In this document: positions 8,625 through 18,757 of the stretch, piece by piece
Layout: every line of letters begins with the position of its first letter
Position numbering within the stretch: the first letter of the stretch is position 1
Assembly: GCF_036884655.1 (NCBI RefSeq)
Contig: NC_088355.1
Coordinates: 22,298,501-22,362,500 of the forward strand
Length of the DNA stretch: 64,000 bases
Origin: Musa acuminata AAA Group
Lineage: Eukaryota > Streptophyta > Magnoliopsida > Zingiberales > Musaceae
Direction of reading: 5' to 3'
Notes under the pieces: generated by a model
Database searches by the model: none
Seen by the model: only the letters and a program-made list of their open reading frames with translations
What the model was told of the DNA's origin: nothing
Translations under genes and position numbers: made by a program

Positions 8625-9688
8625 ACTTGTATGAACATTTGTTGTTGTAAACTTCTTATGTTACTCACTTCTGACATACTGGTTGTAAACATCTATTGTG
8701 GTAAACATTTGTCATGTGCCTTGTGGTAAATGTTATCTCGAACTTTAATCGTATCGTTTTTCTTTGATATGTGATATGTCCGAACTAAGAATGTTGTGTT
8801 CTGAAACTAAAAGTTTTGAAAATCTTGTGCGTTGATTAGGAATGTTGATGTGTCCGAATAAATAAACTTATTTTTCGGACTATATTGAATTATCAGATCA
8901 CTTAATTTCCATGTTTATATGTGAAAATCTGCAACAAAATCTTGTCCAAATGCATCTTATTTGTTCAAATGCTATAAAATAGATTTATTCGTACACTTTC
9001 ATGAAAAATAAGTTCCTGAAATAAATCTGATAAAGTGATTCCTGTGTATGTATTTCATCCTGTAATATCTTTGCGGGTAAAATAGATTATAACAAAAAAA
9101 GGGGAAGAAGTTTTCAAAGCAATCTGTGCAAAATTCCTCTATAAGCTTGCTAATATTGTTTTCCTCGTATCACAATTACCATGCTTTTTGTTGAGGACAA
9201 AGGGGGAGAAACATATGAATTGATAAACACTGCCATGATCATGTCTATGTCATAGTTGCAAATACTTGAGTGATGCTATAAATTATGTTATGGTTATGCC
9301 ATCCTTGCATCACCAAGAGATATATGAACGTGTGCTATAGTTTGCATTATGTCTTGAGTTGATATCCTATCTTGTGAAGTAAATGCAAACTTGCTAGAAT
9401 GATAATATGTGTGCATCATGTAATAGTCCCTCGCAGCTTTAAATGATAATGTTCAATTACATGGTGAATAGTTACAAACACAATCATACAAACTTGATGA
9501 TGTATGTCAAGCTTTGACATCATTCTTGAAGAGATACATCATAATGAGTATCATGATGGGAGTATTAATAAGTTTAACTGATCTAACTTATCAATACGTC
9601 ACTTGAATTCTTAAGTCTTGAATTCAAGGTTGACTTATCTCAACAATAGCATATAGATAGGGGGTGTTAAGGATAACTCCATATAGAT
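8625..9688 (+). other. SIRE-I 3' spacer
   Basis: AT-rich noncoding DNA related to the E spacer at 19986-20475 (shared blocks around GACATCATTCTTGAAGAGATAC and CATATAGATAGGGGG). It includes a SIRE-type purine block near 9195 (GAGGACAAAGGGGGAGAAA). Other copies have AAAAAGGGAGAGAT directly before the 3' LTR; here the sequence reads AACTCCATATAGAT instead, so the usual polypurine tract is absent. Confidence 0.75.
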
Positions 9689-10788
9689 TGTTGAATCTCG
9701 AATTTTGATGATGAAGTCAATTGTCATTTGTTGTCTAATCTATGTGTTGAGATAAGTGTGCAGGATTAACTACGATGAAAGTTAGACAAGCAGCAGGAGT
9801 TGCGCCGGAGTCAAGATCATGATCACGTTGGGAGTTCGAGAGTTCGACGGAAGTTCGGATGGTCGTCGGAGGTTCTGCGAGAACAGATCCGAGAAGTCCG
9901 GAAGCTTGCCAAGCGAAGCTCGTCGGAACTCGCCAAGTGGATCATCGCAAAATCCAGGAGTTTGCCGGAAGTCCGCAGAAGCATCACCGAGGGTTCATCG
10001 GATGATCGACGGAAGTTCGCTGGAAACTCGCCGGAAGAAGCGATTGACGTACCGAAGCTAAGCTGCAGAAATTGTCTTAGATTTAATCGTAGTTAGCACG
10101 TTGATTAAGTTAGAAATGGGAGGTGATCCTATTAGCTTAATCCTGGGGTAATTGGGCCCCTGAAGAACTCAAATTGGGTCGAATGGTTCAACCCATTCGG
10201 ACCCAAGTTGCTGTGGGAGGTGCAACCGCCCAGGCAGGGAGGTAGCACCGCCCAGGCTATGTCTCCCAGCGAGACTGGGCGGTGCAACCGCCCCAGCCAA
10301 AAGGTGCAACCGCCCAGGGCTCAGTCTCCAAGCGAGACTAGGCGGTGCAACCTCCTCTGTCAAGAGGTAGCACCGCTAGAGCTCAAGTTTCGAGCTCTGC
10401 CAAGAGGTGCAACCATCGAGCTCGGTCTTCGAGCTCTGGCAGAGAGGTGCAACCTCTCTGGTCAGGAGATGCACCGCCTGAGCTCGGTCTTCGAGCTCTG
10501 GCAGAGAGGTGCAACCTCTCTGGTCAGGAGATGCACCGCCTGAGCTCGGTCTTCGAGCTCTGACAGAGAGGTGCAACCACCCCTGATAGAGAGGTGCAAC
10601 CGCCTGAGCTCAGTCTTTGAGCTCTGCCAGGCGGTGCAACCTCTCCAGTCAAGAGGTGCAACCACCTGAGCTCAGTCTTCGAGCTCTGCCATGCGGTGCA
10701 ACCTCTCCAGTCAAGATGTGCAACCGCCTGATCCCGGAATTCCGGGATTTGATCATTTTGAGCTCCAAATTTGAACTGGGTTGGGGCC

Positions 10789-10796
10789 TATAAATA
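10789..10796 (+). promoter_or_regulatory. TATA box, SIRE-I 3' LTR
   Basis: TATAAATA; the nearest upstream GGTGCAACCGCC-type repeat ends at 10728, again exactly 60 bp away. Confidence 0.7.
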
Positions 10797-11343
10797 CCCC
10801 ACCCGTTCAGCACAGAAAGCATATAGATCCACTCCGAATTCCTGATCTTTTCTGTGATTCTAAGAGCTCAAAATTGTGTAAAGTCCAAAAGTTCTCCTCT
10901 TTCTGTTCTTCAAAGTCTTGAGTTGTAAAGAGAGGAGAGAAAGGATCTGTAAAGGTTATCTCCTGAGCCTGTCAAAAGGAGAGAAACTGTAAAAGGGCAG
11001 TTGGCCTTCGCCTATTGAAGGAAGGCCTCTAGTTGACGTCGGCAACCTCATCAGTGGAGGAAGCCAAAAGTGGAGTAGGTCAAGACTGACCGAACCACTC
11101 TAAATCTCTGGTTTACATTTATTTTTTAGCACTTTATCATTACTGCAAACCTCCTACATAGCTAGTGCCCTCTGCGCTTTTACGAACGATTCTCTAAGTT
11201 CAGATCTTTCCGAATCTGCATTGAGACGTAAATCGGTGTTTTCGTACAATCTTTACATCGTAGTTTACGCTTACGCTTTGATTCCATTCATAACTGCGAA
11301 CTGCTTTCTGCACATTCACAAAAAGATTTTCAAAGTTCAGTTT

Positions 11344-11653
11344 CTGCGTTTAGACGTAAAACTGCGTTTAGACGCAAAACTACGTTTAGACGTAAAACCA
11401 CGTTTAGACGCAAAACTGCGTTCAGACGCAAAACTGCGTTCAGACGCAAAACTGCGTTTAGACGTAAAACTACGTTCAGACGAAAAACTGCGTTCAGACG
11501 CAAAACTGCTTTTAGACGTAAAACTACGTTTAGACGTAAAACTGCGTTTAGACGTAAAACTGAGTTTAGATGTAAAACTACGTTTAGACGCAAACTGCGT
11601 TTAGACGTAAACTGCTCTTAGACGCAATCTGCGCTTAGACGCAAACTGCGGTT
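11344..11653 (+). repeat. 17/18-bp tandem array, SIRE-I 3' LTR
   Basis: Homologous to the array in the 5' LTR, with different substitutions in individual units (for example GTTCAGACGCAAAA, GAAAAACTGCG). Confidence 0.9.
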
Positions 11654-11786
11654 AAATACAAACTGTGAATCGGCTTTTGCATCATAATAGATTTTATTGA
11701 ACGAACGCACCTTTCGGTTTTAAATTGCTGTAAGATTTCCGCTGGACTAATTCACCCCCCCCCTCTTAGTGCTCTCGATCCTAACA

Positions 11787-11870
11787 CGAACATCTTTTTG
11801 GGAATCGGGGATTGTTGTTTTCTTGTTCTTCCGCTGTGCATATGATGTCGCCCCCCATGATTTCCCAACA
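11787..11870 (+). repeat. Angela-like 5' LTR, right segment
   Basis: The last 84 bp of the LTR, ending ATTTCCCAACA, nearly identical to 13651-13734. Its first five bases are the right TSD of SIRE-I. It abuts RNase H codons directly, without a PBS. Confidence 0.85.
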
Positions 11871-12220
11871 GACTCGACCACAGAGACGGAGTATATTGCT
11901 GCATCAAATGCAGCAAAAGAGGGAGTCTGGGTGAAGATGTTCATCACAGATTTGGGAGTCGTTCCGAATAGCGAGAAGTCGACTTCCTTATATTGCGACA
12001 ATTATGGGGCGATTACTCAAATAAGGGAACCCGGGTCTCATTAGAAGTGTTCTGAGGAGGTTCCAGCTTATCAGAGAGATCGTAACCTAAGGAGATGTAG
12101 CAGTGGAAAGAGTTCCATCCGAAGATAACATTGCAGATCCATTGACAAAGCCGTTGTCTCATTTTGTCTTTGAGCGTCACAGGAGTCTGATGGGGATCAG
12201 ACACATAGGTGATTGGCTTT
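11871..12220 (+). pseudogene. Angela-like RNase H C-terminus
   Basis: Reads DSTTETEYIAASNAAKEGVW and then YCDNYGAITQIREPGSH, the C-terminal half of a copia RNase H. An in-frame TAG and frame change near 12042 follow, after which the frame RRFQLIREIV...IADPLTKPLS...MGIRHIGDWL runs to a stop just before the polypurine tract. The conserved DSTTEAEY-type Asp/Glu are present, but everything upstream is deleted. Confidence 0.8.
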
Positions 12221-12235
12221 AGGTCAAGTGGGAGA
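12221..12235 (+). promoter_or_regulatory. Polypurine tract, Angela-like
   Basis: AGGTCAAGTGGGAGA directly precedes the 3' LTR (TGCTAGTC); it is the primer of plus-strand synthesis. Confidence 0.85.
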
Positions 12236-12236
12236 T

Positions 12237-13734
12237 TGCTAGTCATAGGTGCCCAGCAAGCCAATCACGTGAGTGATGGCACGTGTGACTTGATACATAA
12301 TCTTTTTTGCTTATTATATTTTGGCATATATCACTTTATAACTATTGCATAAATGCATATATATATATTGTGATGTCCTTGGATTTGTGCAATAGGAATC
12401 AGATCGTGATGAGATCACGATAATGAGATCGATTCACCTTTAAACACATATCCTAAATAATCCCGGTCATAGGTTACTCGAGAGGGACATCGTGATAACC
12501 GGATAGACTAGTGTGCTGTATACCCATCCATATGATGGATGCAGCTAGTCTCATAGCTGCTCGTGTAGGGACACTAGGGATACAGTACAGGTGCTCATTG
12601 GAGAATGAGTTCACTGATTGATCCGCTTACGGAATGCTGGATGGTTGATGATGCCTTATTGTCAAACAGCGATTCCGTAGTCCTAGTGGTGTATCTGGTC
12701 CTTAGACTTGAGACACCAAGTATGTCCTGTATGAGTGCTCCACTCTTTGATACCGGACTTATAGGTTTGGCTGTCTCAGATCTAGTACAACTGGTCATTG
12801 GGAGTGGTAGTCGACCTTACGAGGGCTATTGAGTGTCGACAGAGGATCATCCACTCTCGGCGTCATGAGAGGAATATCCCATGTGTTCTTGCTCAGACAA
12901 ATCCCTAGCCAGGGTCATTCGGGTTGAGAGAGAAAGAGTTCTCCGGGAGAATCCGATTAGAGCGAGACTTGACTAGAAACCGTATGGGTCTGACAGCACT
13001 ATGCTCGATATACGGTCTCTGGGATATTAGATGGATGAGAAACTATAGGTACATGGTAACTGAGGACAGACAGGTCCAATGGATTGGATTCCCCTGTATC
13101 GTCTGGGGACTACGGCGTAGTGGCCTAGTACGTCCGTAGTCGATGAGTCGAGTGAATTATTACAGAGATAATAATTCACTGAGTTAGAAGGAGTTCTGAC
13201 AGGTTTGACTCACGACCAGCTCGATATTGGGCCTAGAGGGTCACACACATATGGTAGGCATTGCGATGAGTAGAGGTTCGGATATGAGATATCCGACGGA
13301 GCCCTTGTCTTATTGGATGCAGATCCAATACCCACTAGGGAAGGACCCACTAGGGTTTTGACACGGGATCTCTATAAATAGGAGGGATTCACAGCCTCAT
13401 AGGCTAGAGTCTTTGCTTGCCCTTCCTATTCTCCTCTCCCTCTCCACCTCAGAGTAGGCCTGGAGTTTTGAGGAGCGTCGTCGCAACCCTGCTGTGTGGA
13501 TCACCGCTAGAGAGGAGGACGCTTGACCTCCTTCACCCTCTCCTAAGGATCTGCAAGGAAATAGGGATATACGATCTCCCTAGGTAACACAATCTCTATA
13601 CGCAGTTTTGTGTTTTGCGGATTTTTTGCGCACCAATCTTCGCACGACGACGAACATCTTTTTGGGAATCGGGGATTTTTGTTTTCTTGTTCTTCCGCTG
13701 TGCATATGATGTCGCCCCCCATGATTTCCCAACA
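12237..13734 (+). repeat. Angela-like 3' LTR, complete
   Basis: 1498 bp, from TGCTAGTCATAGGTGCCC to TTTCCCAACA, with TATAAATA at 13373-13380. A short AT microsatellite is near 12359. No coding sequence. This copy defines the family because the 5' LTR is broken. Confidence 0.88.
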
Positions 13735-13890
13735 CATTCAAGAATGTTAGTCTGAACAAACTGATTTGGGTTCCTAAATGAACTATGATAAATTCTATGC
13801 AACATGATAAACAATTTAGTTCTGTTTTTGAGGCACCAAAAAGTAAATGGATACCTAAAAATCATCCTTTCTTGTAGAAACTGACATGGG
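13735..13890 (+). pseudogene. SIRE gag/pol-linker fragment
   Basis: Translates to LNKLIWVPK, a stop, TMINSMQHDK, EAPKSKWIPKNHPFL, matching the end of the SIRE-I gag (6516-6663). It is likely a remnant of the element into which the Angela-like copy inserted. Two stops; nonfunctional. Confidence 0.75.
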
Positions 13891-14514
13891 AGTGTCTAAT
13901 TTGCTACAATCTGCTCATATGGACCATATGGATAATATGATATTTTTTTCAGCCAATAATATTGCTACATAATCTTTAACTCAGCCTACTCAAATAAGAC
14001 ACCTCATCAGCATATTCCCAGCACAAAGGAATACATTAATGGAGTTGGTTGGCAGCTGTAAAGCTGTATCATGGCACGTTTCTTCATGGCTAAGGAATAC
14101 ATTAATGGAGTTGGTTGGTAGCTGTAAAGCACTTAATTTCGAAATTTCCTATGCATGAAGGGTTGTTTCATGCACTAGTATTTATTTTGGGGTTTAGGGC
14201 TTAGAAAAGACTTGAGAAAACTGAGGATATTGGCAGAAGCTCTCTTGGAGTGCTCTTTTGAAATCTGTATCTCTTGGATGCGTCCTTGAGTGGTGAGTCT
14301 TTTGCTTTCAGTTCTGTATCCTTATTTATTATCATTAGGGTGGTGATCTTCTGTATCCCTTTTGATTTTTAAACTTGGTGGTGAGCTATATTTCGTTTTA
14401 CCGAAGTTTCTTCAAGAGTTCGTTCATTGCCTTCTGTGACATTTTCTATCTGTACAATTATTCTATTAGTGTTCTTTCGAAATCCATTCTATATTTTTAC
14501 CCTCCCCGGTATCA
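13891..14514 (+). repeat. CRM-like 5' LTR (start uncertain)
   Basis: Noncoding sequence that ends CCCGGTATCA just before the PBS. The left boundary is only approximate, since no TG terminus could be confirmed. It contains a 39-bp direct duplication. Confidence 0.55.
14026..14130 (+). repeat. 39-bp direct duplication in CRM-like LTR
   Basis: AAGGAATACATTAATGGAG and onward to AGCTGTAAAGC occurs at 14026-14064 and 14092-14130, 66 bp apart, with one substitution. Confidence 0.85.
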
Positions 14515-14517
14515 GAT

Positions 14518-14529
14518 TGGTATCAGAGC
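14518..14529 (+). promoter_or_regulatory. Primer binding site, CRM-like
   Basis: TGGTATCAGAGC, three bases after the LTR end; intact. Confidence 0.92.
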
Positions 14530-14544
14530 TAAAGGCTAGAGATC

Positions 14545-15536
14545 ATGGCAAGGCGGAATGGAAAAGATGTAGTTGGTGAAGGTAGCGACCACGAAGATGA
14601 CGCTGAGTCGTTGAGGCTGCAACTACGAAAATTGCTGTGTAGCCTACAAGAAAAAAATGAGATAATCGACGAACTTCAAAGTAGACACAACCAACATGAA
14701 AATGAAGCTCGAGAGTTTACTTCTGATGATGATACACCTCTTCCAAGGGAGTCGAGAAGATGTCAGAGAAGAAATGGAGCCCAAGATGAGTGGCAGAATG
14801 AATATAACCCCAGATTAGATATTTGAGAATTTGAAGGTAAAATAGATGTTGATGACTTTATCGATTGGCTTAACATAGTAGAAAGAATTTTTAATTTTCA
14901 TGAACCACCAGAACAAAAGAAGGTCAAACTTGTGGCACTCAAACTCAGGCGGAATCCATCTTTTTGGTGGGAAAATCTGAAAAAACAAAGAGAACGTGAG
15001 GGGAAGAGTAAGATCGTTACATGGGAGAAAATAAAAAGGGAGCTAAAGAGAAAATATTTACCTCATAATTATAGGCAAGAGATCTTTCTTAAAATACATG
15101 ATTTCAAGCAAAAAGATCTTAGTGTGGAGGAGTTTACTGTAGAATTTGATAATTTGATGTTAAAAGGAGAACTTGTGGAACCGGAAGAGCAAACAATTGC
15201 AAGATACTTGGGAGGTCTGAAGTATGAGATTGCTAAAGTTGTTCAACTACAGCCATATTGGTCTTTAAATGATGTGAGCAAGCTGGCATTAAAAGTTGAA
15301 AAGCAATAGAAGTTTGAAAAGAGTTTTTGGTATGGCTCAAAAGAGGCTACACAAAAGAAGGAAGTTCCAAGCCTACTGTCCAATACAAGGTGATATCGAA
15401 GGTGCAAGAAAAGGATGAAGAATCTACTGGCAGCAAATAAACACCAAATTCTTCTACCCCAACTGGCCGAAAATGCTTCAAATATCATGGTTTTGGGCAT
15501 ATTGCTTCGGATTGTCCAAATAGGAGGATTGTAACT
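14545..15536 (+). pseudogene. CRM-like gag, broken
   Basis: The frame starts with MARRNGKDVV 15 bases after the PBS and continues with an acidic, helical N-terminus. A TGA at 14824-14826 interrupts it; the same frame then reads FIDWLNIVERIFNF and the capsid core WWENLKKQREREGKSK to KLALKVEKQ, with a TAG at 15307. After a frame change a zinc knuckle at about 15474-15515 reads CFKYHGFGHIASDC, the second Cys replaced by Tyr. Family knowledge: this Gag forms the particle. Here it cannot be made full length. Confidence 0.8.
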
Positions 15537-16300
15537 TTGGTTGAAGATCATAGTGATGGAGGAGAAGATGAAGCTGATGACGAACCAAAATACGATGATA
15601 ATGAGGAAGAGATTACTTATGCTGATCATGGTTTGTCTATTGTATTGCAACGTAGTTTACAAGTGTTATATGTGGCCGACGATGAAAGTTGGGTGAGAAA
15701 AAATGTGTTTCACACTAAATGCACTTCTCTTGGCAAAGTGTGCTTGGTGATCATCGACAGCGGCATCTTTGAGAATGTGGTATCTTTGGAGATGGTGTAG
15801 AAGCTAAAGTTGGATACCATCCCTCATCCACATCCATACCAGTTATGTTGGCTGCAAAAAGGAAATGACATCAATGTAACTAAAAGATGTTTAGTTTCAT
15901 TTTCTATTGGCAAGTATTATAAAGATGAAGCATGGTGTGATGTTGCTCCTATGGATGCTTGTCATTTGTTGTTGGGAAGACCTTGGCATTATGATAGAAG
16001 GGTGTTGTATGACGGCTACAAACATATTCTTTTAAGGTGAATGAACAGAAGATTATTTTAGCTCCATTACAACCATCCGAAATCAGTGCACCAAAAAAGA
16101 AGGTTAGTGCTTTTATGTCCTATGGTGAATGCAAAGATGAATTAGACAAGGGTGGTCATGTTATGGCTCTACTAGTAGTAGAAGAAAATGAACAACACAA
16201 GGAGACACCAGAAATCATGAAACAAATCTTGGAAGAGTTTGAAGATGTTATACCAGAAGAGATTCCACATGGCCTTCCACCCTTGAGAGATATCTAGCAT
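15537..16300 (+). pseudogene. CRM-like protease region
   Basis: The acidic linker DGGEDEADDEPKYDDNEEE leads to the protease: the active-site motif VIIDSGIFENVVS (about 15748-15786), a TAG at 15798, then CDVAPMDACHLLLGRPWHYD (about 15937-15996), the second conserved strand of gypsy proteases. A frame change near 16037 leads to the RT linker IPEEIPHGLPPLRDI and a stop. Aspartate of the catalytic DSG is kept, but the frame is broken at least twice. Confidence 0.78.
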
Positions 16301-17192
16301 CACATTGAACTTATTTCGGGGGCTATTCTACCTAATAAGGCAGCATATAGAATGAGTCCCAAGGAACATGAAGAACTTCAAAGGTAAGTTGATGAATTGG
16401 TGAAAAAAGGGTTAATCCGAGAGAGCATGAGTCCTTGTGCGGTTCCAGCCTTGTTAGTGCCTAAGAAGGACGGTTCTTGGAGAATGTGCGTGGACAATCA
16501 CACCATCAACAAAATCACAGTGGACTATCACTTTCCTATTCCAAGGTTAGATGATTCAATTGATCAATTGTGTGGTGCTTATATTTTCTCAAAAATTGAT
16601 TTGAGGAGTGGCTATCACCAAATAAGAATGAGGCCCGGAGATGAGTGGAAAACATCATTTAAAACTAGATAAGGCTTATATGAATGGTTGGTTATGCCAT
16701 TTGGGCTATCTAATGCTCTTAGCACCTTCATGAGATTTATGAATCACATACTTAAGCCATACATTAGAATATTTGTTGTAGTTTATTTTGACGATATATT
16801 GGTGTACAACACGAGCGAAGAGGAGCATATGAATCATCTGAAAGAGATTTTTCCTATTTTGAGGCATCAAAAGCTTTATGCTAATCTAAAGAAGTGTGAT
16901 TTCTTTACTTCTAGTGTGGTGTTTTTGGGGTATGTTGTTCCAAAAGATGGAATCATGATGGATCAAAGTAAGGTAGAGGCTATTCTCAGTTGGCCAACAC
17001 CTGCTTCGTTGCATGATGTGAGGAGTTTCCATGGCTTAACTTCGTTTTACAGAAGATTTATCAAGGGTTTCAACTCTATTGTCGCTCCAATCATCGAATG
17101 TCTGAAATGTGATAAATTCAAATGGACTAGTGAGTTTAACGATGCTTTTGAGCTTTTGAAAAGAAAGGTTACTAAAGCTCCTATCTTAGTTT
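16301..17192 (+). pseudogene. CRM-like reverse transcriptase, truncated
   Basis: Reverse transcriptase copies element RNA to DNA. Motifs are clear: [35 protein letters not shown], the stop TAG at 16670, [14 protein letters not shown], the catalytic [10 protein letters not shown] (about 16779-16808), then VFLGYVV and [10 protein letters not shown]. After APILVY, at the start of the RNase H region, the frame runs into a LINE 3' end at 17193. Catalytic YxDD Asp residues are intact; one stop and truncation inactivate it. Confidence 0.88.
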
Positions 17193-17460
17193 ATATTTTT
17201 ATCAAATTCAATTTTGCTATTAGCTAAAGATCTTGGGCATGATGTCAAAAGCTATACCCATAGGAAATCTTGGCATATCTGGACTTTAAATTTTATTTGT
17301 TGGCCACAGTTAAGAGTTATAGTCTACAGCATGTGTAGTCATAACTACCACATGAGTACTCTACGAGTTACCTAGCTTCGTCTATAACTTGTATAGACAA
17401 AGCTATTTGTAGAAACTTTACATAAAATCAATTTACTTTTACTTATCAAAAAAAAAAAAA
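17193..17460 (+). mobile_element. 5'-truncated LINE tail with poly(A)
   Basis: 268 bp corresponding to the last codons of LINE ORF2 ([10 protein letters not shown], stop), the 3' UTR and 13 A. It is the same family as LINE-2 (56483-56740 reversed). Two stem-loops lie near the 3' end (17315-17346 and 17373-17405). No TSD is found: the left flank is CRM pol, the right flank SIRE-F gag. Confidence 0.9.
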
Positions 17461-17502
17461 CCAACCTTAAACTTGTTTAAGGTTTCTTTAAGAAGCAAAT
17501 TT

Positions 17503-18705
17503 TCATTTTTTTTTTGCTTCTAAATGCTCACACTTAGAGCATGGAGGAGTTTGAAGACTATCAAACTTATTTTGTAGTAAAACATGCTCTTTCTTTAAGA
17601 TATTTAACTTCTTATTAATAGTTGTACATTCATCAAATAATTCATGAAAAGTGATAGAGAGTTCTTCAAAAGATAAATCTTCATTAATTAAATCACATAT
17701 CTCTTCTCCTAAAACCATTAGCACAAATTTTGCCTCCTCTTTGTTGCTAGCTTTTTCACTTTCGGAATCACTTGAATCGTCCCAAGTTGCCTTTAGAGCT
17801 TTCTTCTTCTTTGGTTGCTTCTTCTTGGCTTGGGGGCATTTATTTTTGAAATACCCTGGCTTCTTGCATTCATAGCATATCACTTGGTCCTTTTTATATT
17901 CAAGTCTGTTTTTGGTGTTATTTTTAAATTTGTTCTTTCTTAAAATTTTTTTAAAATTTTGAGTCAAGAGTGCAATGTCATTTTCACTGTCCTCATCACT
18001 TGATGTTCCTTTCAAGTGATCTTCTTGTGATGTAAGTGTCATATCCTTCCTGTTCTTTGGAAGGGGGTTCTCGAGTTCGTTATGATCTTGACACGTCATT
18101 TCGTAGGTCATTAGTGACCCAATAAGTTCTTTAAGAGAGAATGTTTTAGGGTCCTTGGCCTCTTGAATGGCCGTAACTTTTGGATCCCAACTTTTAGGAA
18201 GGGATCTTAAGATTTTATTTACTAGTTCGAAGTTAGAGAAATTTTTACCAAGAGCTTTGAGTCCATTGATAACATCCGTGAAACGGGTGTACATGTCTCC
18301 GATGGACTCAGTTGGTTTCATTCGAAAGAGTTCATAAGAGTGCACAAGGATGTTGATTTTGGACTCTTTCACTCGGCTAGTGCCTTCATGAGTGACCTCA
18401 AGAGTTCTCCAAATATCAAAAGTCGAATCACAAATTGAAACACGATTAAACTCATTTTTGTCTAGTGCACAAAACAAGGCATTCATAGCCTTTGCATTTA
18501 AAGCAAAAACCTTCTTCTCCGATTCATTCCATTCGCTCATCGGAAAAGAAGATTTTTGAAATCCATTTTCGATAATAATCCAAAGTTGGAAATCCATGGA
18601 AATGAAGAAAATCCTCATACGGGTCTTCCAATACGTGTAATCCAACCTATTAAACATAGGTGGATGTGTGATAGAATGACCCTCATGCATGCCGGAGTAA
18701 GCCAT
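17503..18705 (-). pseudogene. gag: SIRE-F gag, frameshifted at an A-run
   Basis: 400 residues align with the SIRE-I Gag from the start MAYSGMHEGHSIT through the UBN2-type domain. The zinc knuckle at residues 277-290 reads CYECKKPGYFKNKC: the metal-binding His is Tyr. A coiled-coil-like part follows (about 335-395). At the C-terminus the frame falls out at a run of ten A (LEAKKK, stop), while the next frame continues KENLLLKETLNKFKVG, so a one-base slip ended it. The remaining third is lost where the LINE tail begins. Confidence 0.85.
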
Positions 18706-18743
18706 CTCTCTTGGGTATTAAACCAAATATGAGAGTGAGCCTT

Positions 18744-18755
18744 GCTCTGATACCA
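18744..18755 (-). promoter_or_regulatory. Primer binding site, SIRE-F
   Basis: GCTCTGATACCA on the + strand, i.e. TGGTATCAGAGC for the element; two bases from the LTR. Confidence 0.92.
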
Positions 18756-18757
18756 AT

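Larger units (their letters stand above)
3002..11786 (+). mobile_element. SIRE-I: pol-less SIRE-like copia element with gag and env-like ORF
   Basis: A structurally bounded element: LTR, PBS, gag, a second long ORF, AT-rich spacer, LTR, flanked by a 5-bp TSD. The internal region is only about 4.65 kb and holds no protease, integrase, RT or RNase H, so the element cannot replicate by its own enzymes. Both ORFs are open. The LTRs (2034 and 2098 bp) differ mainly by one extra 62-bp repeat unit and, by eye, a few percent of substitutions. This resembles TR-GAG-type non-autonomous elements, with an extra env-like gene. The polypurine tract expected just before the 3' LTR is missing. Confidence 0.88.
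9689..11786 (+). repeat. SIRE-I 3' LTR
   Basis: Same order of parts as the 5' LTR, with TATAAATA at 10789-10796, a perfect 18-bp palindrome ATCCCGGAATTCCGGGAT at 10731-10748 and a repeat array at 11344-11653. It has one more 62-bp unit (GAGCTCGGTCTTCGAGCTC type) near 10440-10550 than the 5' LTR. It ends CTAACA against the right TSD. Confidence 0.92.
2142..13734 (+). mobile_element. Angela-like Ty1/copia remnant, split by SIRE-I
   Basis: Three parts survive: a 5'-truncated first LTR (2142-3001 plus 11787-11870), about 365 bp of internal sequence coding the end of RNase H, and a complete 3' LTR. The first LTR runs directly into RNase H codons, so the PBS, gag, protease, integrase, RT and most of RNase H were lost by internal deletion. 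SIRE-I sits inside the first LTR. Angela/Tork lineage is inferred from the C-terminal signature IADPLTKPLS...MGIRHIGDWL and the roughly 1.5-kb LTR. Confidence 0.75.
13891..17192 (+). mobile_element. CRM-like Ty3/gypsy chromovirus, 3'-truncated
   Basis: LTR end, initiator-Met PBS, gag, protease and RT are in order; the element breaks off early in RNase H where a LINE tail begins. The clade is inferred from the gag signature WWENLKKQREREGKSK...EEQTIARYLGG and the RT motif [11 protein letters not shown], typical of CRM-type elements that favour centromeres. Several stops make it inactive. Confidence 0.75.
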
